From positions 1 through 64,000 of the forward strand of contig NZ_ANBM01000009.1 of NCBI RefSeq assembly GCF_002100115.1: DNA of 64,000 nt. Direction: 5' to 3'. How positions within the stretch are numbered: the stretch's first letter is position 1; the number at the start of each line of letters is the position of its first letter. Of this stretch, positions 54,189 through 63,300 are shown piece after piece. The notes below the pieces were generated by a model, which was given only the letters and a program-made list of their open reading frames with translations, had not been told where the DNA came from and made no database searches. The DNA comes from Anaerovibrio sp. JC8. GTDB taxonomy: Bacteria; Bacillota; Negativicutes; Selenomonadales; Selenomonadaceae. Made by a program: the position numbers and the translations under genes.

Positions 54189-55723
54189 TGACTAGCTTTC
54201 CTTTGTTATCAGCAGTCCTGTTAGCACCTATCTGCGCTGCTGTAATTCTGTGCTTTGTTTCGCCAAAGGCAGCCCAGTCTGTACGGGTTATTGCCGCTTC
54301 TGCCATGACTGTGGCACTGGCCCTTACCCTGTACGCCTTCTTTAACTATGATATGAATGCCGGCGGTATGCAGTTTACTGAAAGTATTCCGTGGATTAAG
54401 GATTTGGGTGTTCATTATGCCTTGGGCGTAGATGGTATTTCCCTTCCTATGCTGCTGCTGACTGACCTGATAGGTCTGGCGGCGGTATACAGCTCCTGGA
54501 ATATTACCAACCGGCCAAAGGAGTTCTACATTCTCCTGATGATTCTCATTGCCGGTGTTACAGGAACCTTCATTGCTACTGACCTGTTCATATTCCTGCT
54601 TTGCTATGAGGTAGTGGTTATTCCTATCTACATCATGGTAATTATCTGGGGCTCCACCAAGCGGGTTTCCAAGGAATATGCCGGTATGAAGCTGACCATC
54701 TACCTTTTGATGGGGTCTGCCTTTATGCTGGTGGGTGTAGTTGCCCTGTATCTCACTGTGGGTGATGTGGTAGGCTTTAGAACCTTTGACATGCAGGCAT
54801 TGGCTGTGGCCGGGCAGAGCGGACTTCTCACTGAGGAATTCCAGATTTTCGCCTTCCTGCTGCTGCTGTTAGGCTTCGGTTCTCTGCTGTCCATGTTCCC
54901 GTTCCACAGCTGGTCACCAGATGGTTATGCCGGTGCACCTACGGCGGTGTCCATGATTCACGCCGGTGTACTGAAGAAAATCGGTGGTTATGGTCTTATT
55001 CGGCTTGGTCTGCTGGTTCTCCCATTGGGAGCCCGTTTCTGGGCACCGGTGATTGCCGCATTGGCCATTATCAACGTCATGTATGCCGCTTATATTGCTC
55101 TGGCCCAGAAGGACCTGAAATATGTAATCGGTTATTCTTCCGTATCCCACATGGGCTACGTTCTCCTTGGTTTTGCGTGCCTTAATGTGGTATCCGTAAG
55201 TGGTGCGGTGGCCAATATGGTGGCTCACGGCGTAATGAGTGCCCTGTTCTTCTCAATGATTGGTTTTGTTTATGAAAAGACCCACATGAGAAGCGTGACA
55301 GAACTTCGTGGTCTGGCCCATCAGATGCCTAGGGTAGCAACCGGCTTTATGCTGGCTGGTATGGCCTCCTTGGGTCTTCCAGGCTTGATAGGCTTCATTC
55401 CTGAGTTTACTATTTTCGTTGGTTCCTTCAGCGTATATCCTGTTTTTGCCATTCTGGCAATTTCCGGTATTATCTTCACGGCTCTCTACACTTTGCGTGT
55501 ATTGGCCAAGGTGCTGTTTGGACCACGGGATTCCAAGTTTGACAGATATAAGGACGCCAGAGGCGTGGAGATGATGCCGCTGGTAATCCTGGGTATTGCC
55601 CTGGTGGGCTTTGGTATCTTCCCACAGATTCTCATGGGAATGGTTGGTTCTGGTACAGAGCAGCTGATGCCACTGCTTGACCGTATTGCTGAAGTACCTG
55701 GGTTCATAGGAGGGATCAGATAA
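54185..55723 (+). CDS. nuoM: Complex I subunit M (antiporter-like)
   Basis: 512 residues with about 14 helices. CYEVVVIPIYIMVIIWG, FPFHSWSPDGYAGAPTAVSM and VAHGVMSALFFSMIG mark it as NuoM. ATG overlaps nuoL by 4 nt and its stop overlaps the nuoN ATG by one base. Confidence 0.97.
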   Translation: MMTSFPLLSAVLLAPICAAVILCFVSPKAAQSVRVIAASAMTVALALTLYAFFNYDMNAGGMQFTESIPWIKDLGVHYALGVDGISLPMLLLTDLIGLAAVYSSWNITNRPKEFYILLMILIAGVTGTFIATDLFIFLLCYEVVVIPIYIMVIIWGSTKRVSKEYAGMKLTIYLLMGSAFMLVGVVALYLTVGDVVGFRTFDMQALAVAGQSGLLTEEFQIFAFLLLLLGFGSLLSMFPFHSWSPDGYAGAPTAVSMIHAGVLKKIGGYGLIRLGLLVLPLGARFWAPVIAALAIINVMYAAYIALAQKDLKYVIGYSSVSHMGYVLLGFACLNVVSVSGAVANMVAHGVMSALFFSMIGFVYEKTHMRSVTELRGLAHQMPRVATGFMLAGMASLGLPGLIGFIPEFTIFVGSFSVYPVFAILAISGIIFTALYTLRVLAKVLFGPRDSKFDRYKDARGVEMMPLVILGIALVGFGIFPQILMGMVGSGTEQLMPLLDRIAEVPGFIGGIR

Positions 55724-57171
55724 TGAATTTTGAAGCTATTAGTACAGAAATTTTCATTTTGGTCCTGGGGCTCTTTGCTATTGTTATGGACCTGGTGTTG
55801 CCGAAGCACGAGTCCCGCAAGAGTATTGGCGGGGTTCTGGTATTTGCCCTTACTGGCTGGGTGCTGTACATGTTTTCCATGTATGTTCCTGAGGCAGCCA
55901 TAGCGGATGGTTCCGCTTCCAACAGATATTTTCTGGATATGATGTATATAGTGGATAACTATTCACTGTTCTTTAAGCAGCTGTTTATGGTTGCCACCGT
56001 ATTTACCCTGCTGTTTTCCATGGATTATCTGGAGACGGTGCTTCGCTATAAGGGAGAGTTTTATGCACTCCTTATGACAGCACTTCTCGGCATGTGCGTT
56101 TTGGCTTCTGCCAATGACTTCCTTACCGCGTTTATCGGTCTGGAGCTTATGACGATTTCCTTCTACATTCTGGTAGGAGCGAGGATTTCCTCGGTCAATT
56201 CCTCCGAGGCTGCGGTGAAGTATTTGGTGGTGGGTTCTGTATCCACGGCCATTATGCTTTATGGTATAAGTCTGGTATATGGTTCCACAGGAACCATTCA
56301 GTTCTATGAGCTGTTCCGCAACCAGCATCTCTTTACCACCACCGGCCTGGCAGGGGCTACCATGATAATGATTGGTTTCTTCTTCAAGCTGTCGGTTATT
56401 CCGTTCCATATGTGGGCTCCTGATGTGTATCAGGGGGCACCAACACCAATAACTGCCATGCTGGCCATGGGTTCCAAGGCAGCTGGTATTGCGGTGTTCA
56501 TGCGGGTATTGTTTGTGGCCTTCCCACTTATTGGGTTCTACTGGCTGCCTATGCTGGCAGTTCTGTCAGCTGTCTGCATGATCGGCGGTAACGTGATGGC
56601 TATCCGCCAGCACGATGTAAAGCGGATGCTGGCCTATTCCTCCATTGCCCAGGCGGGCTACATGATGGTAGGCATGGTGTCAGCGGATTATCCGGGTATG
56701 AAGGCCGTTATGTTCTACGGTATGCTGTACGTCTTTGCCAATGTGGGTGCCTTTACGGCCCTGTCAGTGGTGGAGCAGCAGCGGGGCGGCTCTGATTACA
56801 AAAACTTGGCTGGCCTGGCCAAGTCGGCACCGGTTCTGGCAGCAGTAATGACCATTTCCCTGCTGTCCATGGCAGGTATTCCGCCTACAGCCGGATTTGC
56901 CGGTAAGCTGTATCTCTTTACGGCGGTAGTAAATCAGGGCTATCTGTGGCTGGCCTTTGTGGGCTTCATTATGTCCATGATTTCTGTTTATTACTATCTG
57001 CAGGTGGCCAAGGCCATGTACCTTACCGAGGGAGATGGCAGTCCAATGCAGATATCCGGGGCCGTTCGGGCCGCAGCTGTATTGAGTGTTATCGCTACCA
57101 TTCTCTTTGGTGTATGGCCGGAAAAACTGGCTGAACTCACCAATTTGGCGGCTTATACCTTCTTACAGTAA
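55723..57171 (+). CDS. nuoN: Complex I subunit N (antiporter-like)
   Basis: 482 residues. FIGLELMTISFYILVG, IPFHMWAPDVYQGAPTPITA and AGIPPTAGFAGKLYLF are typical NuoN motifs. Last gene of the operon; a strong terminator follows. No nuoE, nuoF or nuoG lies on either side in this window. Confidence 0.97.
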   Translation: MNFEAISTEIFILVLGLFAIVMDLVLPKHESRKSIGGVLVFALTGWVLYMFSMYVPEAAIADGSASNRYFLDMMYIVDNYSLFFKQLFMVATVFTLLFSMDYLETVLRYKGEFYALLMTALLGMCVLASANDFLTAFIGLELMTISFYILVGARISSVNSSEAAVKYLVVGSVSTAIMLYGISLVYGSTGTIQFYELFRNQHLFTTTGLAGATMIMIGFFFKLSVIPFHMWAPDVYQGAPTPITAMLAMGSKAAGIAVFMRVLFVAFPLIGFYWLPMLAVLSAVCMIGGNVMAIRQHDVKRMLAYSSIAQAGYMMVGMVSADYPGMKAVMFYGMLYVFANVGAFTALSVVEQQRGGSDYKNLAGLAKSAPVLAAVMTISLLSMAGIPPTAGFAGKLYLFTAVVNQGYLWLAFVGFIMSMISVYYYLQVAKAMYLTEGDGSPMQISGAVRAAAVLSVIATILFGVWPEKLAELTNLAAYTFLQ

Positions 57172-57190
57172 TATTCAGTAACTAAACTAA

Positions 57191-57232
57191 AAATGCTGTT
57201 GTGTATCTGATGGTACACAGCAGCATTTTTTT
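57191..57232 (+). terminator. nuo operon terminator
   Basis: AAATGCTGTTGTGTA/TACACAGCAGCATTT stem (one mismatch or G-T pair) with seven T. Confidence 0.92.
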
Positions 57233-57334
57233 ATAATCTATAATTAATATATAAAGAAAAAGACAAAAAAATATTACAGGTGAATGGAATTAAAACGATA
57301 AAAATTTAGAAAATTTTAATTATAGTTTAATCCA

Positions 57335-57363
57335 TTGACAAAGAACTAAAAGTTAACTATCAT
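57335..57363 (+). promoter_or_regulatory. Promoter of the ComFB-like gene
   Basis: TTGACA, 17 nt, TATCAT in an otherwise featureless AT-rich gap (57233-57431). Confidence 0.75.
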
Positions 57364-57431
57364 TTAATAAATGGGATTTATGCTATGCACATTGGAGAGT
57401 GTGCAGCAATTTTAATTCTGGGGGAAATGGA

Positions 57432-57695
57432 ATGGTTTTGAAGAATTACATGGAAGATTATGTGGTGGACAAGATAGAACGTCTTGCACCACGATATCCG
57501 GATTGTTGCTGGTGTGAGAAATGTAAGCGGGATGTGGCCATATTGGCCCTTAATCATCTGCCGGCTAAGTACGCTTCCACGGAAAAAGGGCAGGTATTTA
57601 CCCGTGTTGAAAGCATGGAACGTGACAATGAGATTGAAATCATCAAGCAGATAGCCGAGGCCACCAATATTGTAAGGGCCCATCCAAGGCACTAA
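57432..57695 (+). CDS. ComFB-family protein
   Basis: 87 residues from ATG 57432 after TGGGGGAAATGG. It matches the ComFB domain: VLKNYMEDYVVDKIER, a cysteine cluster PDCCWCEKCKRDVAILALN likely to bind zinc, and LPAKYASTEKGQVF. In B. subtilis comFB lies in the late competence operon comFA-comFB-comFC; cyanobacterial relatives bind cyclic dinucleotides. Here it is alone with its own promoter and terminator, so its role is open. Confidence 0.88.
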   Translation: MVLKNYMEDYVVDKIERLAPRYPDCCWCEKCKRDVAILALNHLPAKYASTEKGQVFTRVESMERDNEIEIIKQIAEATNIVRAHPRH

Positions 57696-57716
57696 ATTTA
57701 CAGCAAAATAAATAAT

Positions 57717-57745
57717 ACCCGGAACCAGCCCAGGTTCCGGGTTAT
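57717..57745. terminator. Bidirectional terminator
   Basis: TACCCGGAACC/GGTTCCGGGTTA hairpin flanked by AATAA and TTATTTTT, between convergent comFB-like and aminotransferase genes. Confidence 0.88.
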
Positions 57746-57756
57746 TTTTATGTAAA

Positions 57757-58926
57757 TTATAAATGACTTACAAAATGCTCGATTCGGGCCAGAGCCTCGG
57801 AAATCTGCTCAACAGATGTTGCGTAGGAGCAGCGGACAAAGCCTTCACCGCATTCACCAAAGGCATTGCCCGGTACCAGGGCAACATGCTCCTGCATGAG
57901 GATTTTTTCGGCAAATTCCTCGGAGCTCAGGCCGGTGGAGGTAATGTCAGGGAAGATATAGAAGGCACCTTTTGGCTCAAAGCATTTTAAACCGGCCTTC
58001 TGCAGACCGTCGTAAATAAGGCGGCGGCGCTTGTCGTACTCGGATACCATTTTTCTCATGTACTTCTCACCGTGGCGCAGTGCTTCCACAGCCGCAATCT
58101 GGGCGGTAATAGGCGCGCAGAGCATGGTGTACTGGTGAATCTTGGTCATGGCGGCAATTATCTCAGGATTGGAGAGGGCGTAACCGATACGCCAGCCGGT
58201 CATGGCATAGGCCTTGGAGAAGCCGTTTAAGAGAATGGTTCTGTCCTGCATTTCCGGAAGTCCCGCAAAGCAGATGTGTTTTGTGTCACCATAGGTCAGA
58301 TCACCGTAAATTTCGTCAGAAATTACAATAAGGTCATGTTTTATGGCGAACCGGGCGATAGCCTCCAGATCCTCCTTGGAGAGAATTGCTCCCGTTGGAT
58401 TATTTGGATAGCCAATAAGAAGTGCCTTGGTCTTTGGTGTTACATGAGGCTCCAAATCTGCCGGTGTGATTCTGAAATCATTTTCCGCCTTGGCAGGAAC
58501 CGGAACCGGTACACCGCCGGCCAGTGTGGCACAGGCCTTGTAGGATACATAGCATGGCTCCGGAATCAGGATTTCATCTCCAGGGGCCAGTATGGTGCGC
58601 ATGGCAATGTCCAATGCCTCGCTGACACCCACGGTTACCAGAACGTTGGTCTTAGGGTCATAATCCAGATTGTAGCGTCTCTTGTGCATAATGCAGATTT
58701 CTTCCCGAAGCTCCATCAGACCGCGGTTGGCAGTATATGAGGTATAGCCCTGCTCCAGACCGTAAACGCAGCTTTCACGGATGGACCATGGGGTGATGAA
58801 ATCCGGCTCACCGACACCAAGGGAAATAACGTCCTCCATTTCGGAGGCAATATCAAAGAATTTTCTTATGCCGGATGGAGGCACGCTTTTAACTACCGGT
58901 GAAATTCTTTCGTTCCAATTTGTCAT
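57757..58926 (-). CDS. Class I/II PLP-dependent aminotransferase (possibly alanine transaminase)
   Basis: 389 residues. PLP fold with GVGEPDFITP, YPNNPTGAIL, ISDEIYGDLTY and the Schiff-base lysine in LLNGFSKAYAMTGWRIGYA; C-terminal RCSYATS. It belongs with the broad AspC/PatA/AlaT group, whose substrates cannot be separated by motif. It overlaps the Lrp/AsnC gene by 4 nt and lies under a T-box whose specifier reads GCU, so pyruvate amination to alanine is a reasonable inference. Confidence 0.9.
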   Translation of the reverse strand: MTNWNERISPVVKSVPPSGIRKFFDIASEMEDVISLGVGEPDFITPWSIRESCVYGLEQGYTSYTANRGLMELREEICIMHKRRYNLDYDPKTNVLVTVGVSEALDIAMRTILAPGDEILIPEPCYVSYKACATLAGGVPVPVPAKAENDFRITPADLEPHVTPKTKALLIGYPNNPTGAILSKEDLEAIARFAIKHDLIVISDEIYGDLTYGDTKHICFAGLPEMQDRTILLNGFSKAYAMTGWRIGYALSNPEIIAAMTKIHQYTMLCAPITAQIAAVEALRHGEKYMRKMVSEYDKRRRLIYDGLQKAGLKCFEPKGAFYIFPDITSTGLSSEEFAEKILMQEHVALVPGNAFGECGEGFVRCSYATSVEQISEALARIEHFVSHL

Positions 58927-59402
58927 ATGCTCATCACCAACCTACGGTCTTTTTCTTTATCATCAATAATGATGCCGTCCTTTTTGTAAGGCTTCAACAG
59001 GAAATGGCTGCGGGTCTGGGTTACACCCTCAATGGTGGCCAGTCGGGTAGCTACGAAATTAGCTACCTCCTGCATGGACTTTCCTTCAATAATAACCAAC
59101 AGGTCAAAGCTGCCGGACATGAGGTATACAGTGCGGACCTCGTCAAAACGGTAAATACGTTCAGCAATGGCATCAAATCCCACCTCTCTCTGAGGAGTAA
59201 GGTTTACCTCAATAATGGAGGTAACAGTATTTTCGCCGGTTTTGTCCCAGTTAATGAGGGTGTTGTAGCTGAGAATGATTTTATCCTTCTCCAGCTTGGC
59301 CATCTTTTCCTCAACCTCATATTCGCTGATATTCAGCATGGATGCCAGCTCCTTTGCCGGACGGCGGGCATCATGCTTTAAGAGCTCCAATAGTTCTCGC
59401 AT
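58923..59402 (-). CDS. Lrp/AsnC-family regulator
   Basis: 159 residues from the ATG whose complement is 59400-59402, with AAAGGAGAA upstream. A longer frame would start inside the T-box terminator and is rejected. The N-terminal winged helix (DARRPAKELASMLNISEYEV) and the C-terminal RAM effector domain (VRTVYLMSGSFDLLVIIEG) are standard. It probably senses an amino acid and regulates the aminotransferase with which it overlaps. Confidence 0.92.
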   Translation of the reverse strand: MRELLELLKHDARRPAKELASMLNISEYEVEEKMAKLEKDKIILSYNTLINWDKTGENTVTSIIEVNLTPQREVGFDAIAERIYRFDEVRTVYLMSGSFDLLVIIEGKSMQEVANFVATRLATIEGVTQTRSHFLLKPYKKDGIIIDDKEKDRRLVMSI

Positions 59403-59434
59403 GATAAATTCTCCTTTGTATGTCTGCAAATTAC

Positions 59435-59680
59435 TAAAAAAGCCCCGTCCTGCAAAAGGACGAGGCAAATTTCCCGTGGTACCACCTTATTCAGCCCTGC
59501 TTCTGAGAGCCACTTAAGCTGCCATTATCGCTGGCTCACGGCAGAATTTCTATCCCTGGCAGGATATAATAGTCTGCAGCTCATGAATAGCTTTCCCCTT
59601 ACGAATAATAGCAATTTTCACCGGCCATTGCCTCTCTGAATTATTCTGCAAGCGTACTTTTTCAATCATCGCCTTGGTAA
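59435..59680 (-). ncRNA. T-box riboswitch before lrp-aminotransferase, specifier GCU (Ala)
   Basis: Minus strand, 5' to 3': GATGATTGAAAAAGTACGC (K-turn and loop E), AGAGGC, distal GGCCGGTGAAAA, the specifier strand GAA-A-GCT-ATTCA-TGAGC (GCT complement at 59589-59591), AAGGTGGTACCACGGG (T-box), then GCCTCGTCC/GGACGGGGC with six T. The T-box variable base U fits discriminator A, as in tRNA-Ala. Uncharged tRNA-Ala would turn on the operon. Confidence 0.9.
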
Positions 59681-59698
59681 TTTAAAATTCTTTTGCAT

Positions 59699-59727
59699 AC
59701 TATAGCACATTGAATTTAATTTTGCAA
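59699..59727 (-). promoter_or_regulatory. Promoter of the T-box lrp-aminotransferase operon
   Basis: Minus strand TTGCAA, 17 nt, TATAGT with an extended TGC before the -10. Confidence 0.82.
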
Positions 59728-59853
59728 GTGCTCTTATTTGATATTGTTTCTAATGGTGCAGAATTGTTTACTTCCTTTCGTTGCATTGAACTGAATATTT
59801 GAGTACAATTAAAAAGGACTATAATTCGTTGCTCGTAAAAGGAGTCGATTATT

Positions 59854-60330
59854 TTGGTACTTGGAAAAATCAAAGAAGTAAGTTCAGGCTTTACTAAGTT
59901 TCCAGAGGCCATAAGAAAAGCACTGTTTTTCCTGGCCGAACACAATTTCAATGAAATGAAAGACGGTACTTACCCTATTGATGGTAAAAACAGCTATGCA
60001 ATTTTGCAGCGTTATACCACAAGGCTGCCAGAAAGTGGTAAGCCGGAGGCACACCGACAATATGTGGATATCCAGTACATGGTCCGTGGCCAGGAGGAGC
60101 TGGGCTGGTGCCCTCTGAATCCTGAGCTTATTGAGGTGGCCCCTTATGATATTGACAAAGATATAGTGTTTTATGAAAGGCTGGTACCCGGCAGCAGCGT
60201 AGTGCTGGATGAGGGGACCTTTGCCGTTCTTTATCCTGCTGACGTACATCGTCCTTGCGGTTCCTTAGATGGAAAACTCGCACCAGTTACCAAGGTGGTC
60301 GTAAAGATTGCCGTGGATTATATAAAGTGA
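59854..60330 (+). CDS. YhcH/YjgK/YiaL family protein
   Basis: 158 residues from TTG 59854 (AAAGGAG upstream). A cupin-like beta barrel: HRQYVDIQYMVRGQEELGW and FAVLYPADVHRPC supply the usual His/Glu metal ligands. Family members (NanQ/YhcH, DUF386) act as sugar anomerases or isomerases, for instance on sialic acid. No sugar genes are adjacent, so the substrate is unknown. It is 35 nt ahead of purL, possibly cotranscribed. Confidence 0.9.
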   Translation: MVLGKIKEVSSGFTKFPEAIRKALFFLAEHNFNEMKDGTYPIDGKNSYAILQRYTTRLPESGKPEAHRQYVDIQYMVRGQEELGWCPLNPELIEVAPYDIDKDIVFYERLVPGSSVVLDEGTFAVLYPADVHRPCGSLDGKLAPVTKVVVKIAVDYIK

Positions 60331-60365
60331 TGCTGTTTTTTATTAAGTTTTTGGAGGCATGATTG

Positions 60366-63300
60366 ATGACTGTAAGAAGAATTTACGTGGAGAAGCGTCA
60401 GGGTTTCTATGATATCCCGGCTCAGCAGCTTTGCGATGACCTTATTGAGAGTTTTCGCCTGACTGACCTTAGAGCTGTGCGGTTGTTTAACCGCTACGAT
60501 ATCGAGGGCCTTAGTGATGAGGAATATGCTACAGTTAAATCTGTGGTATTTTCTGAGCCACCTGTGGATGTTGTGTATGAGGAGGAGCTTCCTGAATTTG
60601 CAAATTCCAGGATGTTTGCTGCCGAATACCTCCCTGGCCAGTATGACCAGACCGCAGACTCTGCCGCTCAATGCGTACAGCTTGTTACCCAGAAGGAACG
60701 CCCTGTTATTGCAACTGCAAGGGTTGTGGTCCTGGTTGGCGACATCGATAATGCTACCTTTGAGAAGATAAAGGACTATTATATTAATGCAGTGGAAAGC
60801 CGTGAGGCAAAGCTGGAAAAGCCTGATTCATTGGAGATGAAGGTGACTGCTCCTAAGGATGTGGAGGTCCTTAATGGTTTTACCTCAATGCTGGATGGTG
60901 AGCTTAAGCATTTCATGAGTAAGCGCGGCTTTGCCATGAGCTTTGAGGATTTGAAGTTCTGTCAGAATTATTTCCGTGATATTGAGCGTCGTGATCCTAC
61001 CATTACGGAGATTCGGGTTATTGATACCTACTGGTCAGATCATTGCCGTCATACTACTTTTACCACTGCCATTGATTCAGTAGGAATTGAACAGGGATAT
61101 TATACACCGGCTATTGCCCAGGCTTATCGTCAGTACCAGGAGGACAGAAATCTGGTATACAGTGACGAGGATAGGGATGTTACCCTTATGGACCTGGCTG
61201 TCATTGGCATGAAGGTTCTTAGAAAGCAGGGCAAGCTGGATGATTTGGATAAATCTGAGGAAATAAATGCCTGCAGTATTGTTGTTAATGCGGACATTGG
61301 CGGCCAGGATGAAGAGTGGCTGGTTATGTTTAAGAATGAGACCCATAACCATCCAACGGAAATTGAGCCATTTGGTGGTGCTGCAACCTGTCTTGGCGGT
61401 GCTATCCGTGACCCGCTTTCCGGCCGTTCCTATGTATATCAGGCTATGCGCGTAACAGGTGCTGCTGACCCTCGCCGTCCGGTTTCCGAGACCATTGAGG
61501 GCAAGCTGCCGCAGAAGAAGATTACCCAGGGCGCCGCTGCCGGCTACAGCTCCTATGGTAACCAGATTGGTCTGGCCACCGGGCAGGTAGCAGAGGTGTA
61601 CCACGAGGGCTTTATGGCCAAGCGTATGGAGATTGGTGCCGTTATTGCTGCCGCTCCAAAGGTGAACGTGGTCCGTCAGGTCCCAAAGAAGGGTGACGTG
61701 GTTGTTCTGGTTGGCGGCCGTACCGGCCGTGATGGCTGCGGTGGTGCCACCGGTTCCTCCAAGGAGCATACAACTGAGTCCTTGACCACTGCCGGGGCAG
61801 AGGTTCAGAAGGGTAATCCTCCAACTGAGAGAAAGATTCAGCGGCTTTTCCGCATTCCTGTTGTAAGCAAGATGATTAAGCGGTGCAATGACTTTGGCGC
61901 CGGCGGTGTTTCTGTGGCTATCGGTGAGCTGACCGATGGTCTGGTAATTAATCTGGACTCCGTAAAGAAAAAATATGAAGGCCTTGACGGTACAGAGCTG
62001 GCTATCTCCGAATCCCAGGAGCGTATGGCTGTAGTTCTTGATGCCGGCAATGTGGACGATTTTATTAAATATGCCGATGAGGAAAATCTGGAGGCAACCG
62101 TTGTTGCCCTGGTTACTGACGACAGACGTCTGGTGATGAAATGGCGTGACAATGACATCGTTAATCTCAGCCGTGACTTCCTAGATACCAACGGCGTTAA
62201 GCAGCATATTGATGTTGAGGTGGCAGCCCCTGCCAAGGAGGACTGCTATTTCAAGAAGCTGCCTAAGAAAATTGAGGCCCTCGGTTCTGACATTGAGAAG
62301 GCATGGCTGGAAAACCTCAAGGATTTGAATGTGTGCAGCCAGAAGGGCCTGGCTGAGCGCTTTGATTCCTCCATTGGCGGTAATACAGTTCTCATGCCGT
62401 TTGGCGGCAAGCATCAGATGACTCCTACAGAGGGTATGGTGGCCAAGCTGCCGGTTATGGGGGCGGAAACTACTACAGCAACTGCCATGACCTTTGGTTA
62501 TAACCCATACCTTATGGAATGGAGTCCATTCCATGGTGCCGTTTACGCAGTTGTTGAATCAGTTGCCAAAATGGTGGCTATGGGCGGCCGTGCTGATACT
62601 ATCCGCATGACCTTCCAGGAGTACTTTGAAAGCCTGGGCCGGGATGCTGTTAAATGGGGCAAGCCGTTCAGTGCCCTTCTGGGAGCTCTTTGGGCACAGC
62701 ATCAGTTTGAAATTCCTGCTATTGGCGGCAAGGATTCCATGTCCGGCACCTTTATGGATATGACTGTACCTCCAACCCTGACATCCTTCGCAGTGGATGT
62801 TATGAAGGCTGACAATGCGATTTCTCCGGAATTCAAGTATGTTGGCAACAAGGTTTACTATATTGAGTCCCCTCGTGACGAATATGAGATGCCTGACTTT
62901 ACATATCTGAAAAAGGCATATGGCAAAATCAGCCAGCTGATTGCAGATAAAAAGGTATTTGCAGCTTCCAGTATCCGCATAGGCGGTGTGGCTGCAGCCA
63001 TCACCAAAATGTGTCTTGGCAACAGCATCGGCTTTAAGTTTAAGGCCAATATGAAGAAGAAGGACCTCTTCAGCGCTGATTATGGTGCAATGATTTTGGA
63101 GGTTGCAGATAATTTTGATGTAAAGGAAGCTCTTAAGGGGCTTCACTATGTTGAGTTGGGTGAAACAACTGCCGTTACCAGTATTGTATGCGGTAATGCC
63201 GTTATTACCCTGCCTGAGGCACTGAAGGCTTATACCAATCCTTTGGAGAAGATATTCCCTACCAAAATTAAGCTGGATAAGAAGCCTGTTAACGAGTCAT

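Noticed and set aside
59403-59468. N-terminal extension of the Lrp/AsnC protein
   Set aside because: The extra codons are read from the T-box terminator hairpin and have no ribosome site; the ATG ending at 59402 has AAAGGAGAA.
60359-60365. ATG at 60359 as start of purL
   Set aside because: It is in a different reading frame; ATG 60366 leads into the PurL sequence and has TTGGAGG at good distance.
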